Part shown: positions 35,311 through 43,305 of the stretch, one piece after another | How the letters are laid out: every line of letters starts with the position of its first letter | Numbering within the stretch: position 1 is the stretch's first letter | Notes under the pieces: model-generated | Told to the model about the DNA's origin: nothing | What the model saw: the letters and a program-made list of their open reading frames with translations, nothing else | The model's database searches: none | Position numbers and translations under genes: made by a program | DNA from: JASJAR01 sp038530285 | GTDB taxonomy: Bacteria; Pseudomonadota; Alphaproteobacteria; Rhodobacterales; Rhodobacteraceae | Direction of reading: 5' to 3' | Assembly: GCA_038530285.1 (NCBI GenBank) | Contig: JBCBCY010000002.1 | Coordinates: forward strand, 169,283-233,282 | DNA: 64,000 nucleotides

Positions 35311-35494
35311 TGCCTTTGATGCACCCTAAGGTGCGCGGCGCAAAAGGGAAATGGCGCGCAACACGGGGGCCCCGCGGCTCGGCGACGAAGCACCGGGGAA
35401 ATGGGGCACCTGCACCGTCCGATTGCCCCGCGCTGCAAATGCCGTCACACTGGCCTTGTCAAAGTCTCAACGTGCTGACCAAAGACGCCTGACC

Positions 35495-36475
35495 ATGTCT
35501 GATATGCCCGATATGCCCGCCGCCTCGGTTATCTTGATCGCCAGTGATGGAACCGCGCCCCTCAAACCCATCTTGTCGCGCTTGCGCGCCCAAAGTGTGG
35601 CATCCGCGCTGGAACTCGTTCTTGCCGCGCCGTCTGACACAGACAGCCTGCAGCGAGCCTTGTCCGGCATGGGGTTTTGGGGGGTGCGCGTGGTTGAAGC
35701 CGATCTGTCGACGTCAGCGCGCGCCCGCTGTGCGGCCATCCGCGCCGCACGCGCGCCGGTGATCCTTCTGGCCGAAGATCACGCCTTTCCGGTGGCCGAC
35801 ACATGGGCCGAACGCCTGATCCACGCGCTGGACGGTCCTTTTGACGCCGCCGGTCCGGTGATCGAGAATGCCAACCCCAACAGTGCCATCAGTTGGGCGG
35901 TGATGGCCATTGAATATGGTCCATGGGTTTCGGGCGACACCCCTTATGAGGCGGATTTTATCCCGGGCCACAATTCAGCCTATCGCCGCGCGGTGTTTGA
36001 GGCTTTTGACAACCGTCTCGAAGACCTGATGGAGGCAGAATACATGCTCCACCGCGAAATGCGCACCACAGGCGCACGGCTGATGGTCGATCCCACGATC
36101 CGCGTGGGGCATGTGAACCATTCCAAGGTGGTGCCCGCCGTTTTTCTGGTGGGCACGGGCGGCCGCGTCTTTGCCGCCACGCGGGCCGCCGATTGGTCGC
36201 CGGTCAGGCGTGCGGTCTATGCGCTTGCGTTCCCGGCGATCGGGGCTGTGCGGTTTGCCCGCATGCTGCGCGCGCTTTGGTCGGTCGACACCGCCCGGAA
36301 ACCACCCGCCACGGCCTTTTTCAGCTGCGCGCTGCTCGCGGTGGCCAATGCGCTTGGCGAAGGCCTTGGCTATGCCTTTGGCGCCGGTGCGCAGCGGCGG
36401 GCCTATGCCAATCTGGAATACGCGCGGTGGCGCCACATTCGAACCGGCGAGATGGATGTCGTCCTCAGCGGCTAG
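35495..36475 (+). CDS. Divergent family-2-like glycosyltransferase (paralogue of 31239-32267)
   Basis: A 326-residue protein paralogous to the gene at 31239-32267. The GT-A-like first half is AASVILIASDGTAPLKPILS, ELVLAAPSDTD, RAARAPVILLAEDHAFPVAD. The C-terminal half ends in hydrophobic GEGLGYAFGAGAQRRAYANLEYARW. It reads away from the flippase unit and starts at ATG 35495; the frame further upstream is not protein-like. A hairpin-type inverted repeat (36475-36492) follows the stop. Substrate unknown. Confidence 0.75.
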   Translation: MSDMPDMPAASVILIASDGTAPLKPILSRLRAQSVASALELVLAAPSDTDSLQRALSGMGFWGVRVVEADLSTSARARCAAIRAARAPVILLAEDHAFPVADTWAERLIHALDGPFDAAGPVIENANPNSAISWAVMAIEYGPWVSGDTPYEADFIPGHNSAYRRAVFEAFDNRLEDLMEAEYMLHREMRTTGARLMVDPTIRVGHVNHSKVVPAVFLVGTGGRVFAATRAADWSPVRRAVYALAFPAIGAVRFARMLRALWSVDTARKPPATAFFSCALLAVANALGEGLGYAFGAGAQRRAYANLEYARWRHIRTGEMDVVLSG

Positions 36476-36492
36476 GGGTCGGACGTGACCCC
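36475..36492 (+). terminator. Inverted repeat after the glycosyltransferase gene
   Basis: GGGGTC (36475-36480) and GACCCC (36487-36492) form a perfect six-base stem that overlaps the gene's stop. No T-run follows, so termination is uncertain. Confidence 0.35.
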
Positions 36493-36578
36493 GACGCCGA
36501 AGGCCTTCCAAAAAAGGTACGAAATTTCGGTGCGTTGACGGGCTGGCTTTCGACCAATGACGGCTCGCCCGGTGTATC

Positions 36579-36668
36579 TGGCGGAGAGACAGGGATTCGA
36601 ACCCTGGAGACGGTTTCCCGCCTACACACTTTCCAGGCGTGCGCCTTCGACCACTCGGCCACCTCTCC
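36579..36668 (-). tRNA. tRNA-Ser (anticodon GGA)
   Basis: The minus strand folds as a class-II tRNA of 90 bases. Acceptor GGAGAGG pairs with TCTCTCC (last pair G-T). The anticodon loop CTGGAAA gives GGA. A long variable arm (GGCGGGAAACCGTC) is present, as expected for serine. The T arm has GTTCGAATC; discriminator G and CCA are encoded. Confidence 0.95.
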
Positions 36669-36737
36669 GGTGCGGGCGATCTATGCGAAAACACGGCCCC
36701 TTCGCAAGCCCCCGATGCCACATGGCTTTCATTGGCC

Positions 36738-36790
36738 CGAAAATACCTCGGGGGGAGGTGCGCCAGCACCGTGGGGGGCAGAGCCCCCCG
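36738..36790 (-). repeat. Dispersed 3'-end element, copy B
   Basis: Read on the minus strand: GGGGGGCTCTGCCCCCC hairpin, a second CGGTGC/GCACC-type stem, then CCCCCCGAGGTATTTTCGGG and CCAATGAAAG. It follows cysK in the gene's orientation and precedes the tRNA-Ser gene. Same arrangement as copies A (18391) and C (54707). Confidence 0.7.
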
Positions 36791-36822
36791 GCGTCTCGAC
36801 GCGCGAAGGCGCGGCGAAATCC

Positions 36823-37854
36823 CTAATCCTCAAACACCTTGGGCAAAATCCGCCCCGTCCCGTCCAGCCAGGACGGCACCGGCAGGCCCTTTTCGCGCAG
36901 AAACTCCGCATTGTAGAGCTTGGATTGATAGCGCGTTCCGAAATCACACAGGATCGTCACAATCGTATGGCCCGGGCCCAGATCACGCGCCAGCCGCATC
37001 GCGCCGGCGATGTTGATCCCCGACGACCCGCCCAGGCACAGCCCTTCATGTTCAAGAAGGTCAAACACGATCGGCAAGGCCTCTGCATCGGGGATTGTGT
37101 AGCTGTAATCGGGTTCGAACCCGTCGAGGTTGGCCGTGATGCGCCCCTGACCGATGCCTTCGGTGATCGAATTGCCCGAGGCCGCCGCGGTGCCCGTCTG
37201 GTAGATGGACGCAATCGCCGACCCTTCGGGATCTGCCAGTGCGATCTTCACGCCCTTGTCCTGCAGCGCCATTCCGACGCCAGCCAATGTGCCGCCTGTG
37301 CCCACGGCTGCGGCAAACCCTGCGACCTTGCCGTCGGTCTGGTCCCAGATTTCGGGCCCTGTGCCTTCGATATGGGCCTGCCGGTTGGCGACATTGTCAA
37401 ACTGGTTGGCCCAGACCGCACCATTGGGCTCTGATTGGGCCAAACGCTCGGCCAGACGGCGCGAATAATGCACGTAGTTGTTGGGGTTCTTGTAGGGCAC
37501 GGCGGGCACTTCGACCAACTCCGCACCAGCCACCCGCAGCATGTCCTTTTTTTCCTGGCTCTGGGTTTCGGGGATCACGATCACCGTCTTGAACCCCATC
37601 GACGCGCCGACCAGCGCCAGACCAATGCCGGTGTTTCCCGCCGTACCTTCAACGATGGTCCCACCTGGGCGCAACGTGCCGCGCGCAACCGCGTCGCGGA
37701 TGATCCACAGCGCCGCACGGTCCTTGACCGATTGGCCGGGGTTCATGAACTCCGCCTTGCCAAGGATCTCGCAGCCCGTAGCCTCAGACGCGGCGCCAAG
37801 CCGGATCAGCGGCGTGTTCCCCACACTTTCGGCCAGATTGGCATTCACGCGCAT
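36823..37854 (-). CDS. cysK: Cysteine synthase A (O-acetylserine sulfhydrylase)
   Basis: A 343-residue PLP enzyme that makes cysteine from O-acetylserine and sulfide. The PLP lysine is in MNPGQSVKDRAALW; the substrate loop EGTAGNTGIGLAL and phosphate-binding GTGGTLAGVG follow. It is slightly longer than the usual ~320 residues, as in Rhodobacter-type CysK. It is last in the order phr, cfa, trgA, trgB, cysK; in Rhodobacter sphaeroides trgAB and cysK were linked to high-level tellurite resistance. The gap to trgB is 55 bases. Cytoplasmic. Confidence 0.92.
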   Translation of the reverse strand: MRVNANLAESVGNTPLIRLGAASEATGCEILGKAEFMNPGQSVKDRAALWIIRDAVARGTLRPGGTIVEGTAGNTGIGLALVGASMGFKTVIVIPETQSQEKKDMLRVAGAELVEVPAVPYKNPNNYVHYSRRLAERLAQSEPNGAVWANQFDNVANRQAHIEGTGPEIWDQTDGKVAGFAAAVGTGGTLAGVGMALQDKGVKIALADPEGSAIASIYQTGTAAASGNSITEGIGQGRITANLDGFEPDYSYTIPDAEALPIVFDLLEHEGLCLGGSSGINIAGAMRLARDLGPGHTIVTILCDFGTRYQSKLYNAEFLREKGLPVPSWLDGTGRILPKVFED

Positions 37855-37909
37855 GATGTCCCCTCCCAGATGGCGGCACCGGCATAGGTAGGCCCCGGGG
37901 GCGGCGAAC

Positions 37910-39019
37910 TCAATGGGCCTTGAGCGTCTCGCGGTGGGCAGCGGTCCAGGTCAGAAGATACGCCAGCGGCAGAACCGTCGCCTCACCCCCCGATAAAAGG
38001 CCCAAAGCTGCATCAAGGCTGATGACATGGGTCAGAATATCCTCGCCTTCGGTGGCCAGCCCGCCCGTGGTTGGCCGGTAGGCCCCAAGATCGGCAAGAC
38101 CGACAAACAGGTGATAGAATTCGGCCGTCGCTCCGGGGCTGGGGTAGCCGCCCGGCACAGGCTGCAGGCTTGAAAACGTCAGCCCAGCTTCCTCCATGGC
38201 TTCGCGGTGCGCGCAGTCTTCGGGCGTCTCGCCCGGATCGATCAGCCCCGCGACAGGTTCCAGGCACCACGGCATGGGATCACCGCGCCGGAAGGGGCCG
38301 GCGCGAAACTGTTCGACCAGGACCACCAGATCGCGCTTGGGATCGTAAGGTAGAACCAGTGTCGCGTCGGTCGACAAAAACACCTCTCGATTGATCTTTT
38401 GGGTGCCGCCATCAAACCGCCGATGGGTCAGGTCCATCTCATCAAGCGCGAAAAACCCACGGTGCCGGGGCTTCAAACCTGTCAACGTAACGCCCTTGCG
38501 GCCCGCGCCGGCCCGGGTGGCCGCACCGCCGGGGGCGGCTTGCGCGCGCAGCTTTGACGCCGCGCGTGCCATCAACATCGGGTGCATCCGGCCCATGTCG
38601 GACGCAGGCGTGGCGGGGTAGAGCCGCATCGCTTCGGCGGCGGCTTCGGTCGACATGGCACCGTCCCGGGCCAGCCAGTCGTCATAGTCCCAGGGTGTGT
38701 CGCCGGGTGCGATGTGGTCCAGCCGGTAAACCTCGGCCGGGCCATCGGGCAGGGTGATCGTGCGACGCGAATAGCCAAAAGCACCTTCGTACCAATCGAG
38801 CCGCTTCAGGTCTTCGGCGCTGGCCTCATAGACGATGCCATCAAGGCGCCCATCAGGGTCATCGGCCAGAACGGGAAACCTTTCGGCCGCATCCCAAACC
38901 ACGCCAAAGCCCTCGGCGACGGCCGGCACGGTCTTGACGGTTGCGCGCCCCAGCACGGCCCGCAACTTTTCTTTCCACCGTAATGTTCCGAACAGAAAAA
39001 CCCGGGTTGGCACGCTCAT
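37910..39019 (-). CDS. trgB: TrgB: gamma-glutamylcyclotransferase-like domain fused to NUDIX hydrolase
   Basis: A 369-residue two-domain protein. The first ~140 residues resemble gamma-glutamylcyclotransferase (VFLFGTLRWKEKLRAVLG with a LYGTL-like motif and a glutamate in DWYEGAFGYSR). The second half is a NUDIX hydrolase with an intact box, GLIDPGETPEDCAHREAMEEAGL (residues 258-280), similar to ADP-ribose pyrophosphatases. Rhodobacter sphaeroides TrgB, from a tellurite-resistance locus, has the same context (trgA before, cysK after). The true substrate is unknown. The start overlaps the trgA stop by four bases, so they are coupled. Cytoplasmic. Confidence 0.85.
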   Translation of the reverse strand: MSVPTRVFLFGTLRWKEKLRAVLGRATVKTVPAVAEGFGVVWDAAERFPVLADDPDGRLDGIVYEASAEDLKRLDWYEGAFGYSRRTITLPDGPAEVYRLDHIAPGDTPWDYDDWLARDGAMSTEAAAEAMRLYPATPASDMGRMHPMLMARAASKLRAQAAPGGAATRAGAGRKGVTLTGLKPRHRGFFALDEMDLTHRRFDGGTQKINREVFLSTDATLVLPYDPKRDLVVLVEQFRAGPFRRGDPMPWCLEPVAGLIDPGETPEDCAHREAMEEAGLTFSSLQPVPGGYPSPGATAEFYHLFVGLADLGAYRPTTGGLATEGEDILTHVISLDAALGLLSGGEATVLPLAYLLTWTAAHRETLKAH

Positions 39020-39456
39020 GCCCAGCGTTTGGCCGCCCCCTCAGTGAGGGCCGCTGTTATGAGCGTCCCGATGAGCAGCGCGATGATGATCTCGGGTGTC
39101 GCAATCAGCTTGATGTACTCGATCGCTTCCACCGCCATATCCTGCAGCGCTTCGATCGGACCGTTGTACAACAGCCGCATGGACCGCGTCAGCATCAACT
39201 CCCCCGACCAGATCAAAAGACACCAAAAGACCGACGCCACCGTCGCGGTTGAGGCATGGCCGATGCTTTGCACAATTCCTCGGCCTGCGTTGCCGCCCAG
39301 AATGCGCCAGCCCATCACGAAGCCCACGAATGTGTTCACAGGCTGCAAAAGCGGTGTCGGAGTGCCTTCGGGCAGCAAGGGCGGGATCAGCCCGGACACC
39401 AGCCAACACAGTGCGGCAAAGCTTAGGGCGGCGATGATTTTGGCGCCGGTGGGCAT
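39016..39456 (-). CDS. trgA: TrgA-family membrane protein
   Basis: A 146-residue protein with about four hydrophobic segments (IIAALSFAALCWLVSGL, NTFVGFVMGWRI, ATVASVFWCLLIWSGELML, EIIIALLIGTLITAAL). The family is known from the tellurite-resistance locus of Rhodobacter sphaeroides; its biochemical role is unknown. Identification relies on size, topology and the exact neighbours trgB and cysK. It starts four bases after the cfa stop and overlaps trgB by four bases, so all three are cotranscribed. Confidence 0.82.
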   Translation of the reverse strand: MPTGAKIIAALSFAALCWLVSGLIPPLLPEGTPTPLLQPVNTFVGFVMGWRILGGNAGRGIVQSIGHASTATVASVFWCLLIWSGELMLTRSMRLLYNGPIEALQDMAVEAIEYIKLIATPEIIIALLIGTLITAALTEGAAKRWA

Positions 39457-39460
39457 GGGA

Positions 39461-40672
39461 TCAGGCGGGCCTTCTAACCGTGATTTGTGTCACGTCGCAG
39501 GTTCCGCTTGAAAACGTCGCAGCGCAAGAGGTCAGGTAGAAATTCCACATTCTTCGGAAGCGATCGTCGAATCCGAGCAACGATACGTCCTCCCAGCGGT
39601 GATTGAACGTGTCGTGCCACCGCCGCAGCGTTTGCGAATAACTCTCGCCAAACTCGATGGAGCGCAGGACATTCAGCCCCGACCGTTCGATTTCCGCCCT
39701 GAGCACGTTGGGTGCCGGCAACATGCCCCCCGGGAAGATATATTTCTGTATGAAATCAACACCCTTGCGGTAAGCATCCCAGCGGCGCTCTTCCACGGTG
39801 ATAATCTGGAAGGTGCCCGCCTTGCCGGGTTTCAGACGCTCGCGCACGGTCTCGAAATAGACCGGCCAGTACTTTTCGCCGACCGCTTCGAACATCTCGA
39901 TCGACGCGATCCCGTCATATTGGCCGGTTTCATCGCGGTAGTCCTGCATTTTGATCTCAACCCGGTCCGACAGGCCCAAACGCGCCATCCGGGCGGTCGC
40001 AAAATCGTGCTGTTCGCGCGAAATCGTCAGCCCGGTGACGCGAAGCCCGCGTTCCTTGGCGGCGTATTCGGCAAATCCGCCCCAGCCGCAGCCGATTTCA
40101 AGCACGTGATCCCCCGGTGCTGCGCCCATTTCATCCACCATCGAGGCGTATTTGGCCACCTGCGCCGCCTCAAGACTTTCCTGACCCGTTTGAAACAGCG
40201 CGGAGGAATAGGTCATCGTATCGTCGAGCCACAGCCCGTAAAAATCGTTTCCAAGGTCGTAATGGTGGGAAATGTTTTTTCGTGCCTGACGTTTGGAATT
40301 CGCCTGCAGCCAGAACCGCATCCGCTCGTAGGCGCGCACAAGTCCCAGGCCCGGGAACCCGTTATAGATCGCGTCGTTGTCTTCGTGGATGAAATCCATA
40401 AACGCCTGCAGATCCGGCGTGGTCCAGCCCCCGTCGAGATAGGCTTCTGAAAACCCCAGATCGCCTTCGCGGATCAGCCGTGCGAACACATCTTCGTCAT
40501 GCACCGCCACGGCTGCAACAGGCCCGGGCTTGGTGCCTTCTGCCCGAAACACCCGCCCGTCGGGCAGAGTGACATCGACCCGGCCATGCTCGATGGCCTG
40601 CATCAGTTTGAACACCTGACCAAAATACCGGGGCAGGTTCCCCTGCCCGTCCAAAGACGTGATTGCCGTCAT
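39461..40672 (-). CDS. cfa: Cyclopropane-fatty-acyl-phospholipid synthase
   Basis: A 403-residue SAM-dependent enzyme that adds a methylene bridge to unsaturated membrane lipids, acting at the inner membrane. The SAM-binding VLEIGCGWGGFAEYAA and the downstream LTISREQHDFA and DYRDETGQYDGIASIEMFEAVGEKYW are typical. I start at ATG 40672: GAGGGA lies six bases before, whereas the ATG at 40678 has no space for a site. In Rhodobacter the gene sits beside phr and both respond to singlet-oxygen stress, so the present order suggests the same regulation. Cotranscribed with trgA. Confidence 0.92.
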   Translation of the reverse strand: MTAITSLDGQGNLPRYFGQVFKLMQAIEHGRVDVTLPDGRVFRAEGTKPGPVAAVAVHDEDVFARLIREGDLGFSEAYLDGGWTTPDLQAFMDFIHEDNDAIYNGFPGLGLVRAYERMRFWLQANSKRQARKNISHHYDLGNDFYGLWLDDTMTYSSALFQTGQESLEAAQVAKYASMVDEMGAAPGDHVLEIGCGWGGFAEYAAKERGLRVTGLTISREQHDFATARMARLGLSDRVEIKMQDYRDETGQYDGIASIEMFEAVGEKYWPVYFETVRERLKPGKAGTFQIITVEERRWDAYRKGVDFIQKYIFPGGMLPAPNVLRAEIERSGLNVLRSIEFGESYSQTLRRWHDTFNHRWEDVSLLGFDDRFRRMWNFYLTSCAATFSSGTCDVTQITVRRPA

Positions 40673-40780
40673 TCCCATCCCTCGTCGTCGGTGCACGCTA
40701 GCGGGGCGGCTGGCCACCCTCAACCTGTTTTGTTGTTAGGGGTACGGAGCTTGGCATGGATCGGACCAGTCTTTGCCGGT

Positions 40781-42196
40781 CTAGAACGCCCGGTTGGCAT
40801 AGGCGTCCAGCGCGCGTGCGCGCCCTTCGGCGGCACCGACGATGGGCTTTGGGTAAGCGCTGTTGGGGCTTAGGCCCCAGTGGCGCGGCACGGCATCGAA
40901 ATAATCGAGGGCCGTTTGCGGCGGATTGCCCTGGCTTTCCGCGATCCAGCGGCGGCGATAGACCGCACCGGGATCGAACTTCTCGGCCTGGGTTTCGGGA
41001 TTGAAGACCCGGAAATACGGGGTGGCATCAGGGCCAGAGCCTGCCGACCATTGCCAGCCCATCGCGTTGGACGCCGGGTCCCAATCGACCAGGCAATCGG
41101 CAAACCAGTCCAGACCGATCTTCCAATGGCTCATCAAGTGCTTGGTCAGATAGCTCGCCACGATCATCCGCGCGCGGTTGTGCATCCGGCCGGTGACATA
41201 CATCTCGCGCATCGCGGCATCGACAAATTCCATCCCCGTGCGCCCTTGCCGCCACGCGGTGACCTCGGGCGTGGTGTCGGTGTTCCAGGCAAAGGCATCC
41301 CAATCGGGCTTCCAGTTTCCGGTCGTGATCTGGGGCGTGTGCCAAACGAGGTGATAGGCAAACTCGCGCCAGACGAGTTCTTTCAGGAACACTTCAGCCC
41401 CCGGCGCCCCCGCCTGCATCGCCGCCCAGCCCGCATGCCAACAGGTGCGCGGGCCAATCTCGCCCCAGGCGAGGTTTTCTGACAACCCCGACGTGCCGTC
41501 TTCGGCCACATGATCGCGCGCAGTGGCGTACCCGGCGACCTTGTGGTCGATGAAAGCGTCCAGCCGGGCCCGCGCTGCCGCTTCGCCCACATGAAGATGG
41601 GGGGCAACGATCCCAGCTCCCCGCCGCATCGGCGCGCCGAGATCCCAACTTGCGGGATCATCGCTGGCCGGCCAGCTTTGGGGGGCGGCCAACCCGGTCG
41701 GGGCCGCGTCCGGGGCGGCGACGGGCCGGTCGCGCAGGGTTTTCCAAAACGGGGTGTAGACGCGGTAAAAGCCGCCGGTCTTGGTCTCAGCCGTCCAGGG
41801 TTCGAACAACAGCGACCCCGCGACCGAGGCTGCATCGACGCCCGCGCCCGTAAGACCGGCCTTGACCGCCTTGTCGCGCGCCACTTGGTCTGGATCGTAG
41901 GCCCGGCCCCAACGCACGGTATCAGCGCCGGTTTCAGCGACCAAAGCCTGCAGCACGCTCAGCGCTTCGCCACGGCGAAAGATCAACCGTGACCCGAGGC
42001 GGCCAAGATTTTTCGAAAAATCTTCCGCGCCCAGTCCCAACCGCCAGCGCGGGGCAGCACCATAGGCGTCAAACACCTCGTCGAGGATGAACACAGCGAT
42101 CACCGGGCGGCCCGAAGCGGCCACCTCGGTCAAAACCGGGTTGTCCGCCAGCCGCAGGTCCTTGCGGACCCACCATATGATCGGTGTTTGCCCCAT
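40781..42196 (-). CDS. phr: Deoxyribodipyrimidine photolyase
   Basis: A 471-residue FAD photolyase that splits UV-made pyrimidine dimers with light. The N-terminal alpha/beta domain starts IIWWVRKDLRLADNPVLTEVA. The FAD-binding helical domain has GTSGLSENLAWGEIGPRT, LVWREFAYHLVWHTP, and MRRFDPxAxY-like IVASYLTKHLMSHWKIGLDWF, AMGWQWSAGSGPDATPYFRVFNP. It is probably a class-I CPD type; cryptochromes are less likely because the tryptophan-rich region is intact. First gene of the phr-cfa-trgA-trgB-cysK block. Upstream lies TGATC and, 15 bases later, TAGG, loosely like an ECF-type promoter. Confidence 0.92.
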   Translation of the reverse strand: MGQTPIIWWVRKDLRLADNPVLTEVAASGRPVIAVFILDEVFDAYGAAPRWRLGLGAEDFSKNLGRLGSRLIFRRGEALSVLQALVAETGADTVRWGRAYDPDQVARDKAVKAGLTGAGVDAASVAGSLLFEPWTAETKTGGFYRVYTPFWKTLRDRPVAAPDAAPTGLAAPQSWPASDDPASWDLGAPMRRGAGIVAPHLHVGEAAARARLDAFIDHKVAGYATARDHVAEDGTSGLSENLAWGEIGPRTCWHAGWAAMQAGAPGAEVFLKELVWREFAYHLVWHTPQITTGNWKPDWDAFAWNTDTTPEVTAWRQGRTGMEFVDAAMREMYVTGRMHNRARMIVASYLTKHLMSHWKIGLDWFADCLVDWDPASNAMGWQWSAGSGPDATPYFRVFNPETQAEKFDPGAVYRRRWIAESQGNPPQTALDYFDAVPRHWGLSPNSAYPKPIVGAAEGRARALDAYANRAF

Positions 42197-42284
42197 CGTC
42201 TGGCCGAACCTAGCGCGCGCGTCCGGGGATCAAGCCCAAGTGGCGCCAGGCTTTTCAATCAGGCTCTCACACCCGGCACGCGCG

Positions 42285-43277
42285 TCAAGCTTTCACATCG
42301 ACCACGACGCGGCCCTTCACCTGACCTTTCAGGATGTCCTTGCCCAGTTGCGGCAGATCGCCAAGCGCTGCTGGCTGCACCATCGCTTCGAGCTTGTCCA
42401 TCGGCAGATCCGACGCGATCCGGTCCCAAACCGGAATGCGCGCCGCGCGAGGCGGCATCACGCTGTCGATGCCCAGAAGGTTCACGCCGCGCAACAAAAA
42501 CGGGATCACGGTGCCGGGGAATTTCGGCCCGCCCGCCAGACCGACCGCTGCGACCGAGCCTGCGTATTTCATCTGGCCCAACACACGCGCCAGCATCTCA
42601 CCGCCCACCGCGTCGATGCAGCCGGCCCAGGTTTCGGCTTCCAGCGGGCGTTTGACCGCCTCGTTGATGTCTTCGCGCGTCACGATCTGGGTGGCACCTA
42701 GGTCTTTGAGGTAATCGGCCGTCTCGGGCCGCCCGGTCACAGCGGCAACCTCGTACCCAAGTGCTGCCAGGATCGCCACGGCCACCGAGCCCACACCGCC
42801 AGCCGCACCTGTGACCAGCACCGGCCCCTGGCCGGGTTCCAGCCCCTGCTTTTCCAGCGCCATCACCGACATCATCGAGGTGACCCCCGCCGTGCCCACC
42901 GCCATCGCCTGGCGCGTGCTGATCGCATCGGGCAAGGGCACCACCCAATCGGCGGGCACGCGGGCCTTTTCGGCCATCCCGCCCCAATGGATCTCGCCCA
43001 TGCGGCGGCCATTAACCGTCACCCGGTCGCCCGGCTTGATGTCCGCCACATCCGACGCTTCGACCACACCGGCCAGATCCACCCCCGGCACATGCGGCCA
43101 GGCTTTGACCAGCCCGCCGCCATTGGCCAGCATGCACAGCCCATCTTTGTAATTCAGCGTCGAATATTCGACCGAGATGGTCACGTCGCCTGCGGGCAGT
43201 TGGTCTTCTGAGACCTCCTTTACCCCGACGGTGACGGCATCTTCGGCTTCTTTTTCAACCAGCAAGGCTCTGAACAT
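42285..43277 (-). CDS. acuI: Acrylyl-CoA reductase (NADPH), AcuI
   Basis: A 330-residue zinc-free medium-chain dehydrogenase/reductase. AcuI reduces toxic acrylyl-CoA to propionyl-CoA during DMSP and 3-hydroxypropionate metabolism. Sequence features are STLNYKDGLCMLANGGG, VPGVDLAGVVEAS, the NADPH loop VTGAAGGVGSVAVAILAALGYEVAAVTGR, and LLGIDSVMPP. It resembles YhdH/AcuI in length and order of motifs. No other DMSP gene is in the window, so assignment to DMSP is from family knowledge. It is 28 bases downstream of the DinB-family gene on the same strand. Cytoplasmic. Confidence 0.9.
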   Translation of the reverse strand: MFRALLVEKEAEDAVTVGVKEVSEDQLPAGDVTISVEYSTLNYKDGLCMLANGGGLVKAWPHVPGVDLAGVVEASDVADIKPGDRVTVNGRRMGEIHWGGMAEKARVPADWVVPLPDAISTRQAMAVGTAGVTSMMSVMALEKQGLEPGQGPVLVTGAAGGVGSVAVAILAALGYEVAAVTGRPETADYLKDLGATQIVTREDINEAVKRPLEAETWAGCIDAVGGEMLARVLGQMKYAGSVAAVGLAGGPKFPGTVIPFLLRGVNLLGIDSVMPPRAARIPVWDRIASDLPMDKLEAMVQPAALGDLPQLGKDILKGQVKGRVVVDVKA

Positions 43278-43305
43278 GTCTCTCTCCCTGAAACGTTTTT
43301 TCGCG

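Noticed and set aside
26601..36475. Genomic island with mobility genes
   Set aside because: Cluster content looks accessory, but there is no integrase, transposase or clear base-composition break; a tRNA-Ser lies nearby without an associated repeat.
42197..42260. ECF/RpoE-type promoter upstream of phr (TGATC, 15 bases, TAGG)
   Set aside because: The spacing and -10 do not clearly match the consensus I remember; kept only as a remark in the stress-block finding.
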